Source of the DNA: Sphingomonas hominis
GTDB lineage: Bacteria > Pseudomonadota > Alphaproteobacteria > Sphingomonadales > Sphingomonadaceae
NCBI RefSeq assembly: GCF_013328205.1
Contig: NZ_JABULH010000002.1
Location: 558,001 to 622,000, forward strand
DNA length: 64,000 nt
Direction: 5' to 3'
This document shows positions 19,202-27,861 of this stretch, in pieces (position 1 is the stretch's first letter; each line of letters starts with the position of its first letter). The position numbers and the translations under genes are program-made. Below the pieces are notes generated by a model. That model did no database searches. It worked only from the letters and a program-made list of their open reading frames with translations, and was not told where the DNA came from.

Positions 19202-19548
19202 GACGATTGAACGGCGGGCGCTGCTGCGGCGGCGCCCGTTCACCGACGCTCAGGTGCGCGCGTGCGACTCGGGGGCAAATCGCGGGGAAGACCGGGTTGG
19301 ACGGGCGCCGCGAGATCGAGAAAGCGGCGGCCCGTCCAGCTGAAGCGTCGATGCGCTCGGTAGCGCGACATACCTAGCACCAAGCGTGCCAAACCGCCCA
19401 AGCCGCGGTTTTCCTGACCCAAAATGGTTAAGCCACGTGCGCCTGAGCAGTTAGGTGTAACGCCGTTCGACACTTCCTGCGCTCCGTTGACAACAATTGT
19501 AGTCGGTGCAACAAGACTACATCTGTAAGCGGAACAAGGATGGCGCCG
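19202..19548. other. Spacer between grxD and the BlaI-like gene
   Basis: Nearly 350 bp with no convincing gene. The right end holds a TTGACA element and dyads described separately. The middle part has lower codon bias and shows no RNA motif or repeat that I can recognise. Confidence 0.6.
19487..19527 (+). promoter_or_regulatory. Promoter and BlaI/MecI-type operator of the BlaI-M56 pair
   Basis: TTGACA (19487-19492) is a perfect -35 element. Just downstream are TGTAGTC (19498-19504) and GACTACA (19515-19521), an inverted repeat. Overlapping it is TACA-TC-TGTA (19518-19527). TACA/TGTA half-sites are the recognition words of BlaI and MecI repressors, so this is probably the autoregulatory operator. 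The -10 is not clear. Confidence 0.6.
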
Positions 19549-19917
19549 ATGGCCGAGCGGATCAGTGATGCCGAACACGCGGTGATGGAGGTGCTGTGGG
19601 ACGAGAGCCCGCTCACCGCTCAGGACGTGACCGAGCGCGTCGATCCCAACCGCGCGTGGAGCGCCGCCACCGTCAAGACATTGCTCGGGCGTTTGCTCGG
19701 CAAGGGCGCAGTGCAGCACGAGGTTGACGGCCGCCGCTACCTCTACTCGCCCGCGGTTGCGCGCGAGGATTATGTTGCGGGGGAATCGCGGAAGCTGATC
19801 GACCGGCTGTTCGGCGGCAAGCTGACCCCGCTCGTCGCGCATCTGGCCGAGCGTGACGAACTGTCGCGACAGGACATCGCCGAGATCGAGGCGTTGCTCA
19901 AGGCGTTGAAACAATGA
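19549..19917 (+). CDS. BlaI/MecI/CopY-family transcriptional repressor
   Basis: 122 residues: winged helix (ISDAEHAVMEVLWDESPLTAQDV, AWSAATVKTLLGRLLGKGAVQHEVDGRRYLYSP) and a C-terminal dimerisation helix set (RLFGGKLTPLVAHLAERDELSRQDIAEIEALL). The family represses its own operon until cleaved by a partner membrane protease; the cleavage site normally lies between the two domains. The start is ATG 19549, with AAGGA 8 bp upstream; ATG 19540 lies on that site. The stop overlaps the M56 peptidase start (ATGA), giving strict coupling of repressor and sensor-protease. Confidence 0.93.
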   Translation: MAERISDAEHAVMEVLWDESPLTAQDVTERVDPNRAWSAATVKTLLGRLLGKGAVQHEVDGRRYLYSPAVAREDYVAGESRKLIDRLFGGKLTPLVAHLAERDELSRQDIAEIEALLKALKQ

Positions 19918-21611
19918 TCGCGCTGGCCGTGGAGGCGCTGGTCGCCTCGACTGCGCTGATGCTGCTGGTCCTCGCACTGCGTGGACCGGTGCGACGCGCC
20001 TTTGGTGCCGAGATGGCGTATCTGCTGTGGCTGCTGCCGGTGCTGCGGCTGCTGCTGCCGCCGCTGCCGAGCGGGTGGAGTCCGCTGAGTGCCGCGCCGA
20101 TCAGCGACGTGAGCGGGCGCGCCGCCGTGCTGATGAGCCCGGTCGTGCCGGCAGATGTTGCCGCGCTCGTGACGCCCGATGCGCCGACGAGCGGCGCGAT
20201 GCCGTGGATAGCGCTTCTATGGCTAGCGGGTGCGGTCGCGATCTTGGGTTTCCAGCTGGTCCGATACCTGCGTTTTCGCGCACGCGTGCTGCGCAGCGCC
20301 CAGGCGGTAACGCGCATCGGCTCGGTTGAGGTGGTGGAAAGCGCAGGCGCGAGCGGGCCGCTCGCCTTCGGGCTCATCCGCCGCGTCGTCGCGTTTCCGC
20401 GCGACTTCGCCGAGCGGTACGACGCGCAGGAACGCGAACTCGCGCTGGCGCACGAGATCGGGCATCACCGCCGCGGTGACCTGTGGGCGAACTGGGTCGC
20501 GCTCGCGCTGCTTGCGCTGCACTGGTTCAATCCGATCGCCTGGATCGCGTTCCGCGCCTTTCGCGCCGATCAGGAAATGGCGAACGACGCCGGCGTGCTC
20601 GCCCGCGCGGGTGCCGCGCAGCGCCATGCCTACGGCTGTGCGATCGTGAAGGCGGCGCATGGTCGCGCGCTGACCCCGGCGTGTCACCTGAACACGATCA
20701 ACGACCTGAAAGGGCGGCTGCGGATGCTGGCGCGCCAGCGTGTATCGGGTCGGCGGGTGGCGGCGGGCGGCGCGGCGATCACCGCACTCGCGGGCGCAGG
20801 GCTGGTGCTGACCGCGTCGGGGATGCCGGCGGCCGCGCGCGTGCGCGCCGGGGTCGAGCAGGTGACGGGCGTGCCGCTCGGCTCGTTCGATCGCACCTTT
20901 GCCGAGGTGATGGCGCCGATCACGCGCGTCCGCACGACGCACCGGGTGACGATCATCGAGAATGGTCGCGCAAGCGTGCTGAGCGGCGACGAGGCCGCCG
21001 CTTATGTCGCGGCGCATCCGGTGCATGTTACGCCGGTACCGCCGGCCCCTCCCATGCCGCCGGTGCCGAGCGACGGCCACGTGTCGCCCGCAACACCCGC
21101 GCCGCCGGCGGTCCCGGCGGCGGTGAGCGTCAGCCGCGGCGGCTGCGATGATGACGCGGCGATCGTCACTCGTGCGGGCAACGGCCGCGTGGTGGTGGTC
21201 TGCAACACCGGGAGCGAGGGCGATGCGTCGAACATCCGCCGCGAAGCGATGAGCGAAGCGCACGAGGCGCGGCAAGCCGCGATGGAGGCACGCCGCGAAG
21301 GGCTGCGCGCCAGCATGGAGGCGCAGCGGGAGGCAATGGAGGTGCAGAAGGAGGCACAGCGCGAGGCCACGCGCGCGAGAAGCGAGGCTCAGCGTGAGGC
21401 GATAGATGCGCAGCAGGAAGCGCTACGCGAGCAGAAGGTGGCGTTGCGCGAGAGCCAATCCGCTTTGCGCTCTACGATGGCGGACCTCGCAAGGACGCGA
21501 GTCAGCTTGGTAGAGGACCGCGACCTAAGCGGTGAGATCCGTGCCAAGGCGCTGCGTAAGGTCGACAAGGCACTCGCCAACGTGCGCGCGCAGATGGCGG
21601 CGATCGACTAA
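19914..21611 (+). CDS. BlaR1-like M56 zinc metallopeptidase with coiled-coil periplasmic tail
   Basis: 565 residues. N-terminal transmembrane helices surround the cytoplasmic gluzincin site HEIGHH (180-185, HExxH), followed by WFNPIAWIAFRAFRADQEMANDA, the M56 signature with the third ligand. After a further membrane segment (about 282-304) comes a predicted periplasmic part. It has no penicillin-binding domain: it is Pro-rich, then includes SRGGCDDDAAIV, then about 100 residues of Glu/Ala/Arg/Gln heptad-like repeats (REAMEVQKEAQREATRAR). It should sense a signal and cleave the BlaI-like repressor encoded upstream, but the signal is unlikely to be a beta-lactam bound as in BlaR1. Confidence 0.88.
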   Translation: MIALAVEALVASTALMLLVLALRGPVRRAFGAEMAYLLWLLPVLRLLLPPLPSGWSPLSAAPISDVSGRAAVLMSPVVPADVAALVTPDAPTSGAMPWIALLWLAGAVAILGFQLVRYLRFRARVLRSAQAVTRIGSVEVVESAGASGPLAFGLIRRVVAFPRDFAERYDAQERELALAHEIGHHRRGDLWANWVALALLALHWFNPIAWIAFRAFRADQEMANDAGVLARAGAAQRHAYGCAIVKAAHGRALTPACHLNTINDLKGRLRMLARQRVSGRRVAAGGAAITALAGAGLVLTASGMPAAARVRAGVEQVTGVPLGSFDRTFAEVMAPITRVRTTHRVTIIENGRASVLSGDEAAAYVAAHPVHVTPVPPAPPMPPVPSDGHVSPATPAPPAVPAAVSVSRGGCDDDAAIVTRAGNGRVVVVCNTGSEGDASNIRREAMSEAHEARQAAMEARREGLRASMEAQREAMEVQKEAQREATRARSEAQREAIDAQQEALREQKVALRESQSALRSTMADLARTRVSLVEDRDLSGEIRAKALRKVDKALANVRAQMAAID

Positions 21612-21668
21612 GGACGGGTCGGGCGCGGCGCTTGCGTCGCTGCGCCCGACCCGCCATCTCGTTGTGCA

Positions 21669-22538
21669 ATGAACGACGCGCCACCGCCGCCGACCGGGCT
21701 CGCGATCGAGCTCGAGCCGCTCGTCACCCGTGTGCTGGCGCCCAATGCCTCGCCCTACACGTTCACGGGGACGCAGACGCATCTGGTCGGGACGACCGAC
21801 CTTGCCATCATCGATCCCGGGCCCGCGGACGAGGCGCATCACGCCGCGCTGCTGCGGACAATCGCGGGACGCCCGGTGCGCGCGATCGTCATCACGCATC
21901 ACCACCGCGATCACAGCCCTGGTGCGCGGCGGCTGGCGCACGAGACGGGCGCACCGATCATGGGCGCGGCTCCCTTCGCGCTAAGCGACGATGGTCCGCG
22001 CGCCGATGCGGCGTTCGATGCCGATTACGCACCCGATCGCGTGCTGGCCGAGGGTGAGCGGGTGAGCGGGGAGGGGTGGGCGCTGGAGGCGATCGCGACG
22101 CCCGGCCACACCAGCAACCATCTCGCCTTCGCGCTTTCCGAGACGGGCGCGCTGTTCTCGGGCGATCACGTGATGGGCTGGGCGACCAGCGTCGTCTCGC
22201 CGCCCGACGGCGATATGGGCGACTATATGGCGAGCCTGGAGAAGCTGCTCGGACGCGGTGACCGCGTTTATTATCCCGGCCACGGGCTCGAGATCGAGCG
22301 ACCGCAGCGGCTGGTGCGCGGGTTGCTCGGGCATCGCAAGCAGCGCGAGGGGCAGATCCTGCGGCTCTTGGGCGAGGGGGTCGGCACCGTGCCGCGCATG
22401 GTGGAGCGGATGTACGTCGGGCTCGACCGGCGCCTGCTGCCCGCGGCCGAGCGGTCGGTGCTGGCGCATCTGATCGACCTCGATTGCCGCGCGCTGGTGC
22501 GGGCCGATGGTGAGGCGTGGAGCATCGTGTCGTCGTGA
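21669..22538 (+). CDS. MBL-fold metallohydrolase (glyoxalase II/LACTB2-like)
   Basis: 289 residues. The metallo-beta-lactamase-fold metal site is intact: THHHRDH (H77, H79, D81, H82), GHTSNHLAF, the bridging aspartate in FSGDHVMGW, and YYPGHGLEI. The C-terminal helical extension (HRKQREGQILRLL...GTVPRMVERMY) is the LACTB2-like winged-helix part. That group comprises hydrolases of RNA or thioesters rather than true beta-lactamases. It lies 57 bp after the M56 gene on the same strand and could belong to the same transcript. Function unknown. Confidence 0.87.
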   Translation: MNDAPPPPTGLAIELEPLVTRVLAPNASPYTFTGTQTHLVGTTDLAIIDPGPADEAHHAALLRTIAGRPVRAIVITHHHRDHSPGARRLAHETGAPIMGAAPFALSDDGPRADAAFDADYAPDRVLAEGERVSGEGWALEAIATPGHTSNHLAFALSETGALFSGDHVMGWATSVVSPPDGDMGDYMASLEKLLGRGDRVYYPGHGLEIERPQRLVRGLLGHRKQREGQILRLLGEGVGTVPRMVERMYVGLDRRLLPAAERSVLAHLIDLDCRALVRADGEAWSIVSS

Positions 22539-23230
22539 ACAATCTGGTGAAGACCGCGCTGGGGCTCGCGCTGGCCGTGGTGATCGTCGTGGTCTCGGTC
22601 GCGGGTTATCGGCGTTATACCGACAGCTACACCGTCGCGACCGACGAGAACGGCTTGGCGGTCGCGCGCGTCGTGACGGGCAAGCTGTACGGCAGCAGCG
22701 ACCTGCGCGTCAGCCGTCTGTCAGGCATCGTGCAGGCGACCGCGGCGACCAGCCGTTTGTGGGGATGGCTGAAGTCGACCCGCGTGGTGAAGGCGCCGTA
22801 CGAGGTCGATTATTACGTCGCGCTGCAATCGCTGTCGCCGCGCGACTTCCGCTACGACGAGGCCAATCGCCGCCTGCTGGTCGAGGTGCCCGACGTGGTG
22901 GTCGGGCGTCCCAACGTTGACGAAGCAAACGTGACGATCGACCAGACCAGCGGCGCATTCGTCTCGCGCGATGCGATGACCGAATTGCAGCGCCGCGTTT
23001 CGGGCACGGCGACGCATGTGGTCGCCGCCAAGGCGCGCGAGCCGCAGAACATCGTGAAAGCGCGCGAGAACGGACGTGCCGCGCTCGAACGATTGTTCGG
23101 GGGAACGCTGGCGGCGGCGGGGCTGCCGGTCAGCGTGCAGGTGCGCTTTCAAGGAGAGCCGCGCAGTAGTGATGCGACGCAATGGGACCTGACCCGCAGT
23201 TTGGAAGAAGTGCTCGGCAACGGCCGCTGA
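22535..23230 (+). CDS. DUF4230 protein with N-terminal membrane anchor
   Basis: 231 residues. A hydrophobic helix (about 5-22, ALGLALAVVIVVVSVAGY) anchors a soluble periplasmic domain typical of DUF4230 proteins: VARVVTGKLYGSSDLRVSRLSGIVQA and YYVALQSLSPRDFRYDEANRRLLVEVPDVVVG. The GTG start at 22535 overlaps the TGA of the MBL gene (GTGA). An in-frame GTG at 22517 is the alternative. No biochemical function is known for the family. Confidence 0.82.
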   Translation: MNNLVKTALGLALAVVIVVVSVAGYRRYTDSYTVATDENGLAVARVVTGKLYGSSDLRVSRLSGIVQATAATSRLWGWLKSTRVVKAPYEVDYYVALQSLSPRDFRYDEANRRLLVEVPDVVVGRPNVDEANVTIDQTSGAFVSRDAMTELQRRVSGTATHVVAAKAREPQNIVKARENGRAALERLFGGTLAAAGLPVSVQVRFQGEPRSSDATQWDLTRSLEEVLGNGR

Positions 23231-23267
23231 CTTGATCGGGCGCGTGCGCTGGGCCACATCGGCGCGC

Positions 23268-24266
23268 ATGGAACAGCCCACCAACCTCTCCGGCCTCGAC
23301 CTGCGCGCCGAGATCGACCGCCTCCGCCGTGAGCGCAACGCGGTGATCCTCGCGCATTACTACCAGAAGCCCGAGATTCAGGATCTGGCCGATTTCGTCG
23401 GCGACAGCCTCGACCTCAGCCGCAAGGCGGCGGACACCGACGCCGACGTGATCGCGTTCTGCGGCGTGCGCTTCATGGCGGAGACGGCGAAGATCCTGAG
23501 CCCGCAGAAGACGGTGGTGCTACCCGACATGGACGCAGGGTGCAGCCTGGAGGACTCTTGCCCACCCGAGCAGTTCGCGGCCTTCCGCGCGCAGCACCCG
23601 GACGCGATCGCGCTGACCTACATCAATTGCTCGGCCGAGGTGAAAGGCCTGTCTGACGTCATCGTGACGAGCAGCTCGGCCGAGAAGATCCTGAGCCAGA
23701 TCCCGGCGTCGCAGCCGATCATCTTCGGCCCCGATCGCAACCTGGGCGGGTATCTCGCGCGGAAGACCGGGCGCGACCTGATCCTGTGGCCCGGCGTGTG
23801 CATCGTGCACGAGGCGTTCAGCGAGACCGAGCTGCTGAAGCTCAAGGCGCAGCACCCCGGCGCGCCGGTCGCGGCGCATCCCGAATGCCCGGCGGTGATC
23901 CTCGACCACGCCGATTACGTCGGCTCGACGCGCGGCATCCTGGATTACGCAATGGCGATGCCTGGCGACACGCTGATCGTCGCGACCGAGCCGCATATTA
24001 TCCACCAGATGGAGAAGGCGCTACCGAACAAGACCTTCATCGGTGCGCCGGGGGCGGACGGGAACTGCAACTGCAACATCTGCCCGTACATGGCGCTCAA
24101 CACGATGGAGAAGCTCTACGTCGCGTTGCGTGACCTGACGCCCAGGATCGAAATCGAGGAAGGGCTGCGGCTGCGCGCCAAGAAGAGCCTGGACGCGATG
24201 CTGGCGATGGCGAGCGGGTCGGTGGGGCTTGGTGATTTGGGACCGGTTCGCGTCACCGGCGACTGA
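23268..24266 (+). CDS. nadA: Quinolinate synthase
   Basis: 332 residues. It condenses iminoaspartate with dihydroxyacetone phosphate to quinolinate, using a [4Fe-4S] cluster. Visible: AVILAHYYQKPEIQDLADFVGDSL, the cluster cysteines in MDAGCSLEDSCP, WPGVCIVHE and NICPYMALN, and FIGAPGADGNCNCN. The start is ATG 23268 (MEQPTNL); a TTG at 23232 would add residues unlike the family. nadB and nadC are not in the window, so the NAD genes are dispersed. Confidence 0.97.
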   Translation: MEQPTNLSGLDLRAEIDRLRRERNAVILAHYYQKPEIQDLADFVGDSLDLSRKAADTDADVIAFCGVRFMAETAKILSPQKTVVLPDMDAGCSLEDSCPPEQFAAFRAQHPDAIALTYINCSAEVKGLSDVIVTSSSAEKILSQIPASQPIIFGPDRNLGGYLARKTGRDLILWPGVCIVHEAFSETELLKLKAQHPGAPVAAHPECPAVILDHADYVGSTRGILDYAMAMPGDTLIVATEPHIIHQMEKALPNKTFIGAPGADGNCNCNICPYMALNTMEKLYVALRDLTPRIEIEEGLRLRAKKSLDAMLAMASGSVGLGDLGPVRVTGD

Positions 24267-24280
24267 GGCGTTTGCGCCGA

Positions 24281-24363
24281 AAGGTCACGCGAAGGTCACA
24301 CCAAGACGGCCGGTGGCAGGCGGTCAAGGATAGGTCGTCGGGCGTCTCGATGCGGAAGGTCAC
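24281..24363 (+). repeat. Three AAGGTCAC direct repeats
   Basis: AAGGTCAC occurs at 24281-24288, 24292-24299 and 24356-24363. The first two are spaced by 11 bp, one helical turn. They lie 15 bp and more past the nadA stop. No attached gene explains them. Confidence 0.5.
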
Positions 24364-24430
24364 ACGAGGGCACGCCTACGCACGTTGCGGTAGCTGTGCC
24401 GTTCAGACTGGTTTGTTAGCTATCAAGTCG

Positions 24431-24517
24431 CTGTCATCCCGGCCTTGAGCCGGGATCCCGCTGCCTTCTTCTGCCTCTGCGGAGAAGCGGGACGCCGGAT
24501 CAGGTCCGGAGTGACGA
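24431..24517. repeat. Dispersed palindromic repeat, copy A
   Basis: Outer arms GTCATCCCGGCCTTGAGCC ... CCGGATCAGGTCCGGAGTGAC flank inner GGGATCCCGC ... AGCGGGACGCCGG. This imperfect intergenic palindrome, with stem words CCCGG..GAGCCGGG and CCGGATC..GGTCCGG, matches a type common in sphingomonad genomes. Related copies are at 24776 and 48939. Confidence 0.75.
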
Positions 24518-24775
24518 AAGAAGGTGCGTCGAGCTGGCCGGAGAACGCTGCAACCCAGTAGGCAAGAGCTGAGGGGTGGCATAAGCGCGCACTTGTTGGA
24601 AGCTTAGCTTACCTCACGGCGCGCAACAGGATGTCAGCTGTGTTGGTGAGCGGGTGCGCCAGCTTCGCCAAGCATGAGATTGCCGGTCGATCTGCCGGAC
24701 GGCGTCTTGGTTTGCGGCGATGAGAAAGAGTGTGAGCAGCGTGGTACGAGCGGTCTGGGACCGATGTTATGCACC

Positions 24776-24860
24776 GTCAGCCCGGACTTTATATCCGGGA
24801 GCCCGCTTCTTCACCGCACCTCAAGTGAAGCGGGACCCCGGATCAGGTCCGGGGTGACGG
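24776..24860. repeat. Dispersed palindromic repeat, copy B
   Basis: CAGCCCGGACTTTATATCCGG at the left (partly decayed), inner GCCCGCTTC ... GAAGCGGGACCCC, right arm CCGGATCAGGTCCGGGGTGAC. Its right arm is nearly identical to that of copy A. Confidence 0.75.
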
Positions 24861-24910
24861 GAGGATGCCGTAGCGCCACTGACAGGTTGTAGGACAGCCC
24901 GGCAGGTGCG

Positions 24911-25660
24911 CTATTTTGCCAGCCGCCCGTCCTTCAGCGCGTCGAGCTCGAACGGGAACAGCACGTCGGGGTCGGGTTGCTTGATGTCGTGCGCGATCTC
25001 GTCGTCAGCGATCTCGTGGAGCAGGTGGCGGATCACCGCCTTGTGCGCCTTGGGCTTGTCATTGGCGCGTACGCAGGTCCACGGCGCCCACACGCTGTGC
25101 GTGCGTTCGAGCATGGTGTCGCGCGCGACGGAATAGTCGCTCCATTTGTCCTGCGCGACGGCGTCGAGCGCGGACACTTTCAAGGCCTTCAGCGGATTGG
25201 TGCGGCGCTTCTCGAGCCGGCGCGCCTGCTCGTCCTTGTCGATGTCGAGCCACACCTTGACGAGCTTGATCCCGTTCTCGACCAGCATGCGCTCGAAATC
25301 TGGCACATCGCGCAGGAACTGCGTTTGTTCGGCGTGGGTGGAAAAGCCGTTAACCACCTCGACGCCCGCGCGATTGTACCAGCTGCGGTTGAAGATCACG
25401 AGTTCGCCCGCGGCCGGCAAATGCGCGACGTACCGCTGCAAATACCATTGCGACTGCTCGCGATTGTTCGGTTTCGGCAGTGCGACGACGCGGGTGTTGC
25501 GGACCGACAGATGCTGGGTGATCGCCTTGATCGTGCCGTCCTTGCCGGCGGTGTCGCGCCCTTCGAGCACGACCACCGCGCGCTCCCCGGTGTCCGCCAT
25601 CGCGGCCTGCATGTGGACGAGGCCGAGTTGCAGTTCGTGATCGTGCTTTGACTTGCCCAC
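24911..25660 (-). CDS. ppk2: Polyphosphate kinase 2 (class I PPK2-like)
   Basis: 249 residues. The Walker A loop is GRDTAGKDG (34-42), the lid/Walker B region VIFNRSWYNRAGVE and the C-terminal WSDYSVARDTMLERTHS / APWTCVRANDK, all diagnostic of PPK2. These enzymes phosphorylate NDP (or NMP) with polyphosphate. The single-domain length and GRDTAGKDGTIKAI fit the class that acts on nucleoside diphosphates, but subclass by sequence alone is uncertain. It stands alone, divergent from the oligopeptidase gene. No promoter motif was identified in the 68-bp spacer. Confidence 0.92.
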   Translation of the reverse strand: MGKSKHDHELQLGLVHMQAAMADTGERAVVVLEGRDTAGKDGTIKAITQHLSVRNTRVVALPKPNNREQSQWYLQRYVAHLPAAGELVIFNRSWYNRAGVEVVNGFSTHAEQTQFLRDVPDFERMLVENGIKLVKVWLDIDKDEQARRLEKRRTNPLKALKVSALDAVAQDKWSDYSVARDTMLERTHSVWAPWTCVRANDKPKAHKAVIRHLLHEIADDEIAHDIKQPDPDVLFPFELDALKDGRLAK

Positions 25661-25728
25661 GTCGCCTCCTTGTTAACGCCGCGACGCGCCCGGTTGAGCG
25701 GATGCGACGGGGAGGCTACGCATCGGCG

Positions 25729-27813
25729 ATGAAATCGCTCCTTCCGCTCGTCTCGCTCCTCACTGTCGCCGCTGCGCCGATCGCGCCCGATCCGTACGCC
25801 TGGTTGGAGGATATCGAGGGCAGGCGCGCGCTGGATCAGGTCAAGGCGTGGAACGCGGAGACCGAGCAGTCACTCACGCGCGACCCGCGCTACGAACAGG
25901 ACCGCGCGCGTGCCAAGGCGATCCTCGATGACCAGGCGCAGATCGCCGAGCCCGAGAGCATCCTGGGCGACCGCGTCACCAATTTGTGGCGCGATGCGGC
26001 GCACCCGCGCGGGCTATGGCGGGTGGCGAGCCTTGCCAGCTACACGGCGGGGAAGCCCGAGTGGCGCACGCTGATCGACGTCGATGCGCTGGGCAAGGCG
26101 GAGGGCAAGAGCTGGGTCTGGCACGGCGCGCAGTGCCTGGAGCCCGATTATACGCGCTGCATGGTGGCGCTGAGCCCCGGGGGTACCGACGCGCAGGTGG
26201 TGCGTGAGTTCGACCTGACGACGGGCGCGTTCGTGCCCGGCGGCTTCGTGCTGCCCGAGGCGAAGAGCCGTTATACCTGGGTCGACCGCGACCACCTGCT
26301 GGTGGCGAGCGACTGGGGCGCGGGATCGCTGACCGTGTCGGGCTATCCGCGGATCGCCAAGGTTTGGACGCGCGGCACGCCGATCACTGCGGCGAAGGTG
26401 GTGCACGAGGCGCCCAGGTCGATCGTCGGGCTGGAAGTGCGCGGGCCGGTCGACGCCAGGCAGCGCTGGCCGATCGTCGCGGTCAACACGACATTTTTCC
26501 AGAGCGATTACATCGTGCGGATGCCCGATGGCCGGTTCGTGCCGATGCCATTGCCGCAGGGGGCGGATGTGCGCGACGTGATCGATGGGCGCGCGATCGT
26601 GTCGTACAGCAAACCCGCGAACGGGTTCGAGGCGGGGGTGCTGGTCGCCTACTCGCTCGCCGACGTGGCGGCGGGGCGGCGCGCCGCGCCCGAGCTGGTG
26701 ATGGCGCCGAGCGCGAGCCAGGCGGTTGAGGAGGTGAGCGCCACCGACCACGTGCTGTGGGTCAAGGTGCTGGACGACGTGTCGGGCAAGTTGCTGGCGC
26801 TGCGCCGCGGTTCGGATGGGCGCTGGGGGCAGCGCGCGATGCCGCTGACCGCCAACAGCACGGTGCATATCGTCGGCAGCTCGGGCGGGCGCGACCTGGC
26901 GTTCGCGACTGTCGAGGGGATGCTGACCCCACCGACGCTCTACGCGGTCGGCGCCGACGCGAAGGTGACGGCAGTGCAGTCGCTGCCGGCCAAGTTCGAC
27001 GCGCGGCAATATGCGGTGGCGCAGCATTTCGCGACGTCGAAGGACGGCACGCGGGTGCCGTATTTCCTCGTCACCAAGAAGGGCTCGACCAGCCCTGCGC
27101 CCGCGCTGATCCACGCTTACGGCGGTTTCCGCAACGCGCAGACTCCGACCTATTTGACCGATCAGCCGTATCGCGCCGGGCCGCTGGGGCTGTTCTGGGT
27201 CGAGCAGGGCAATGCCTTCGTGCTCGCCAATTTGCGCGGCGGCGGCGAATATGGTCCGCGCTGGCATCAGGCGGGGTTGCGCGAGAAGCGGCAGAACGTG
27301 TTCGACGACCTGCACGCGGTCGCGGAGGATCTGGTCAAGACAGGGGTGAGTGCGCCCAAGAAAATCGCGATCTCCGGGCGGTCGAACGGCGGCTTGCTGG
27401 TCGGCGTGGCGATGCAGCAGCGGCCCGATCTGTACGGTGCGGTGATCGCGGGGTCGCCGCTGGAGGACATGCAGCGCTACTCGCATCTGTCCGCGGGTGC
27501 CTCGTGGATCGACGAGTACGGCGATCCTGACAAGCCGGCTGATTGGGCGTTCATCAGCCGCTACTCGCCGTATCAGAATGTGCGCAGCGGCGTGCGCTAT
27601 CCGCCGGTGCTGTTCTACGGGTCGACCAAGGACGACCGGGTGCATCCGGGGCATGCGAGGAAGCTGGCGGCATTGCTGAAGGCGAACGGCAACACCGTCT
27701 ATTTTCATGAATATCTCGAAGGCGGGCACGCGGTCGGGGCCGACCATGCCGAGGACGCGCGGCGCGCGGCACTGCTCGACGCGTTCCTGCGGCGCGAACT
27801 GATGGGGAAATAG
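25729..27813 (+). CDS. Prolyl oligopeptidase-family serine peptidase (S9A), secreted
   Basis: 694 residues with a cleavable signal peptide (MKSLLPLVSLLTVAAAPIA). An N-terminal beta-propeller (PDPYAWLEDIEGRRALDQVKAWN is the family start) and a C-terminal alpha/beta hydrolase with nucleophile S552 in ISGRSNGGLL, Asp in FYGSTKDDRVHPGHARK and His in EGGHAVGADHAED. It cleaves short peptides, typically after proline, in the periplasm. The start MKSLLP is set by the signal peptide, although GGGGAGG lies a rather long 13 bp upstream; an in-frame ATG at 25702 is possible. Confidence 0.92.
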   Translation: MKSLLPLVSLLTVAAAPIAPDPYAWLEDIEGRRALDQVKAWNAETEQSLTRDPRYEQDRARAKAILDDQAQIAEPESILGDRVTNLWRDAAHPRGLWRVASLASYTAGKPEWRTLIDVDALGKAEGKSWVWHGAQCLEPDYTRCMVALSPGGTDAQVVREFDLTTGAFVPGGFVLPEAKSRYTWVDRDHLLVASDWGAGSLTVSGYPRIAKVWTRGTPITAAKVVHEAPRSIVGLEVRGPVDARQRWPIVAVNTTFFQSDYIVRMPDGRFVPMPLPQGADVRDVIDGRAIVSYSKPANGFEAGVLVAYSLADVAAGRRAAPELVMAPSASQAVEEVSATDHVLWVKVLDDVSGKLLALRRGSDGRWGQRAMPLTANSTVHIVGSSGGRDLAFATVEGMLTPPTLYAVGADAKVTAVQSLPAKFDARQYAVAQHFATSKDGTRVPYFLVTKKGSTSPAPALIHAYGGFRNAQTPTYLTDQPYRAGPLGLFWVEQGNAFVLANLRGGGEYGPRWHQAGLREKRQNVFDDLHAVAEDLVKTGVSAPKKIAISGRSNGGLLVGVAMQQRPDLYGAVIAGSPLEDMQRYSHLSAGASWIDEYGDPDKPADWAFISRYSPYQNVRSGVRYPPVLFYGSTKDDRVHPGHARKLAALLKANGNTVYFHEYLEGGHAVGADHAEDARRAALLDAFLRRELMGK

Positions 27814-27861
27814 GCACCCGCATGGCCGTTCGCGCGTTGTGAGCGGCCAAGGGAGGCCAAG

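Larger units (their letters stand above)
24267..24910. other. Gene-free spacer between nadA and ppk2
   Basis: About 640 bp without a credible gene. It holds three AAGGTCAC repeats near its left end and two copies of a dispersed palindromic repeat, listed separately. Short open frames here read through the repeats and are not supported. Confidence 0.75.

Noticed and set aside
21669-22538. True beta-lactamase next to the BlaI/BlaR1-like pair
   Set aside because: The MBL protein lacks a signal peptide and has the LACTB2/glyoxalase II-like C-terminal extension, so a periplasmic beta-lactamase is unlikely.
24674-24892. 72-residue plus-strand frame in the nadA-ppk2 spacer
   Set aside because: It reads through palindromic repeat copy B; composition and context argue against a gene.
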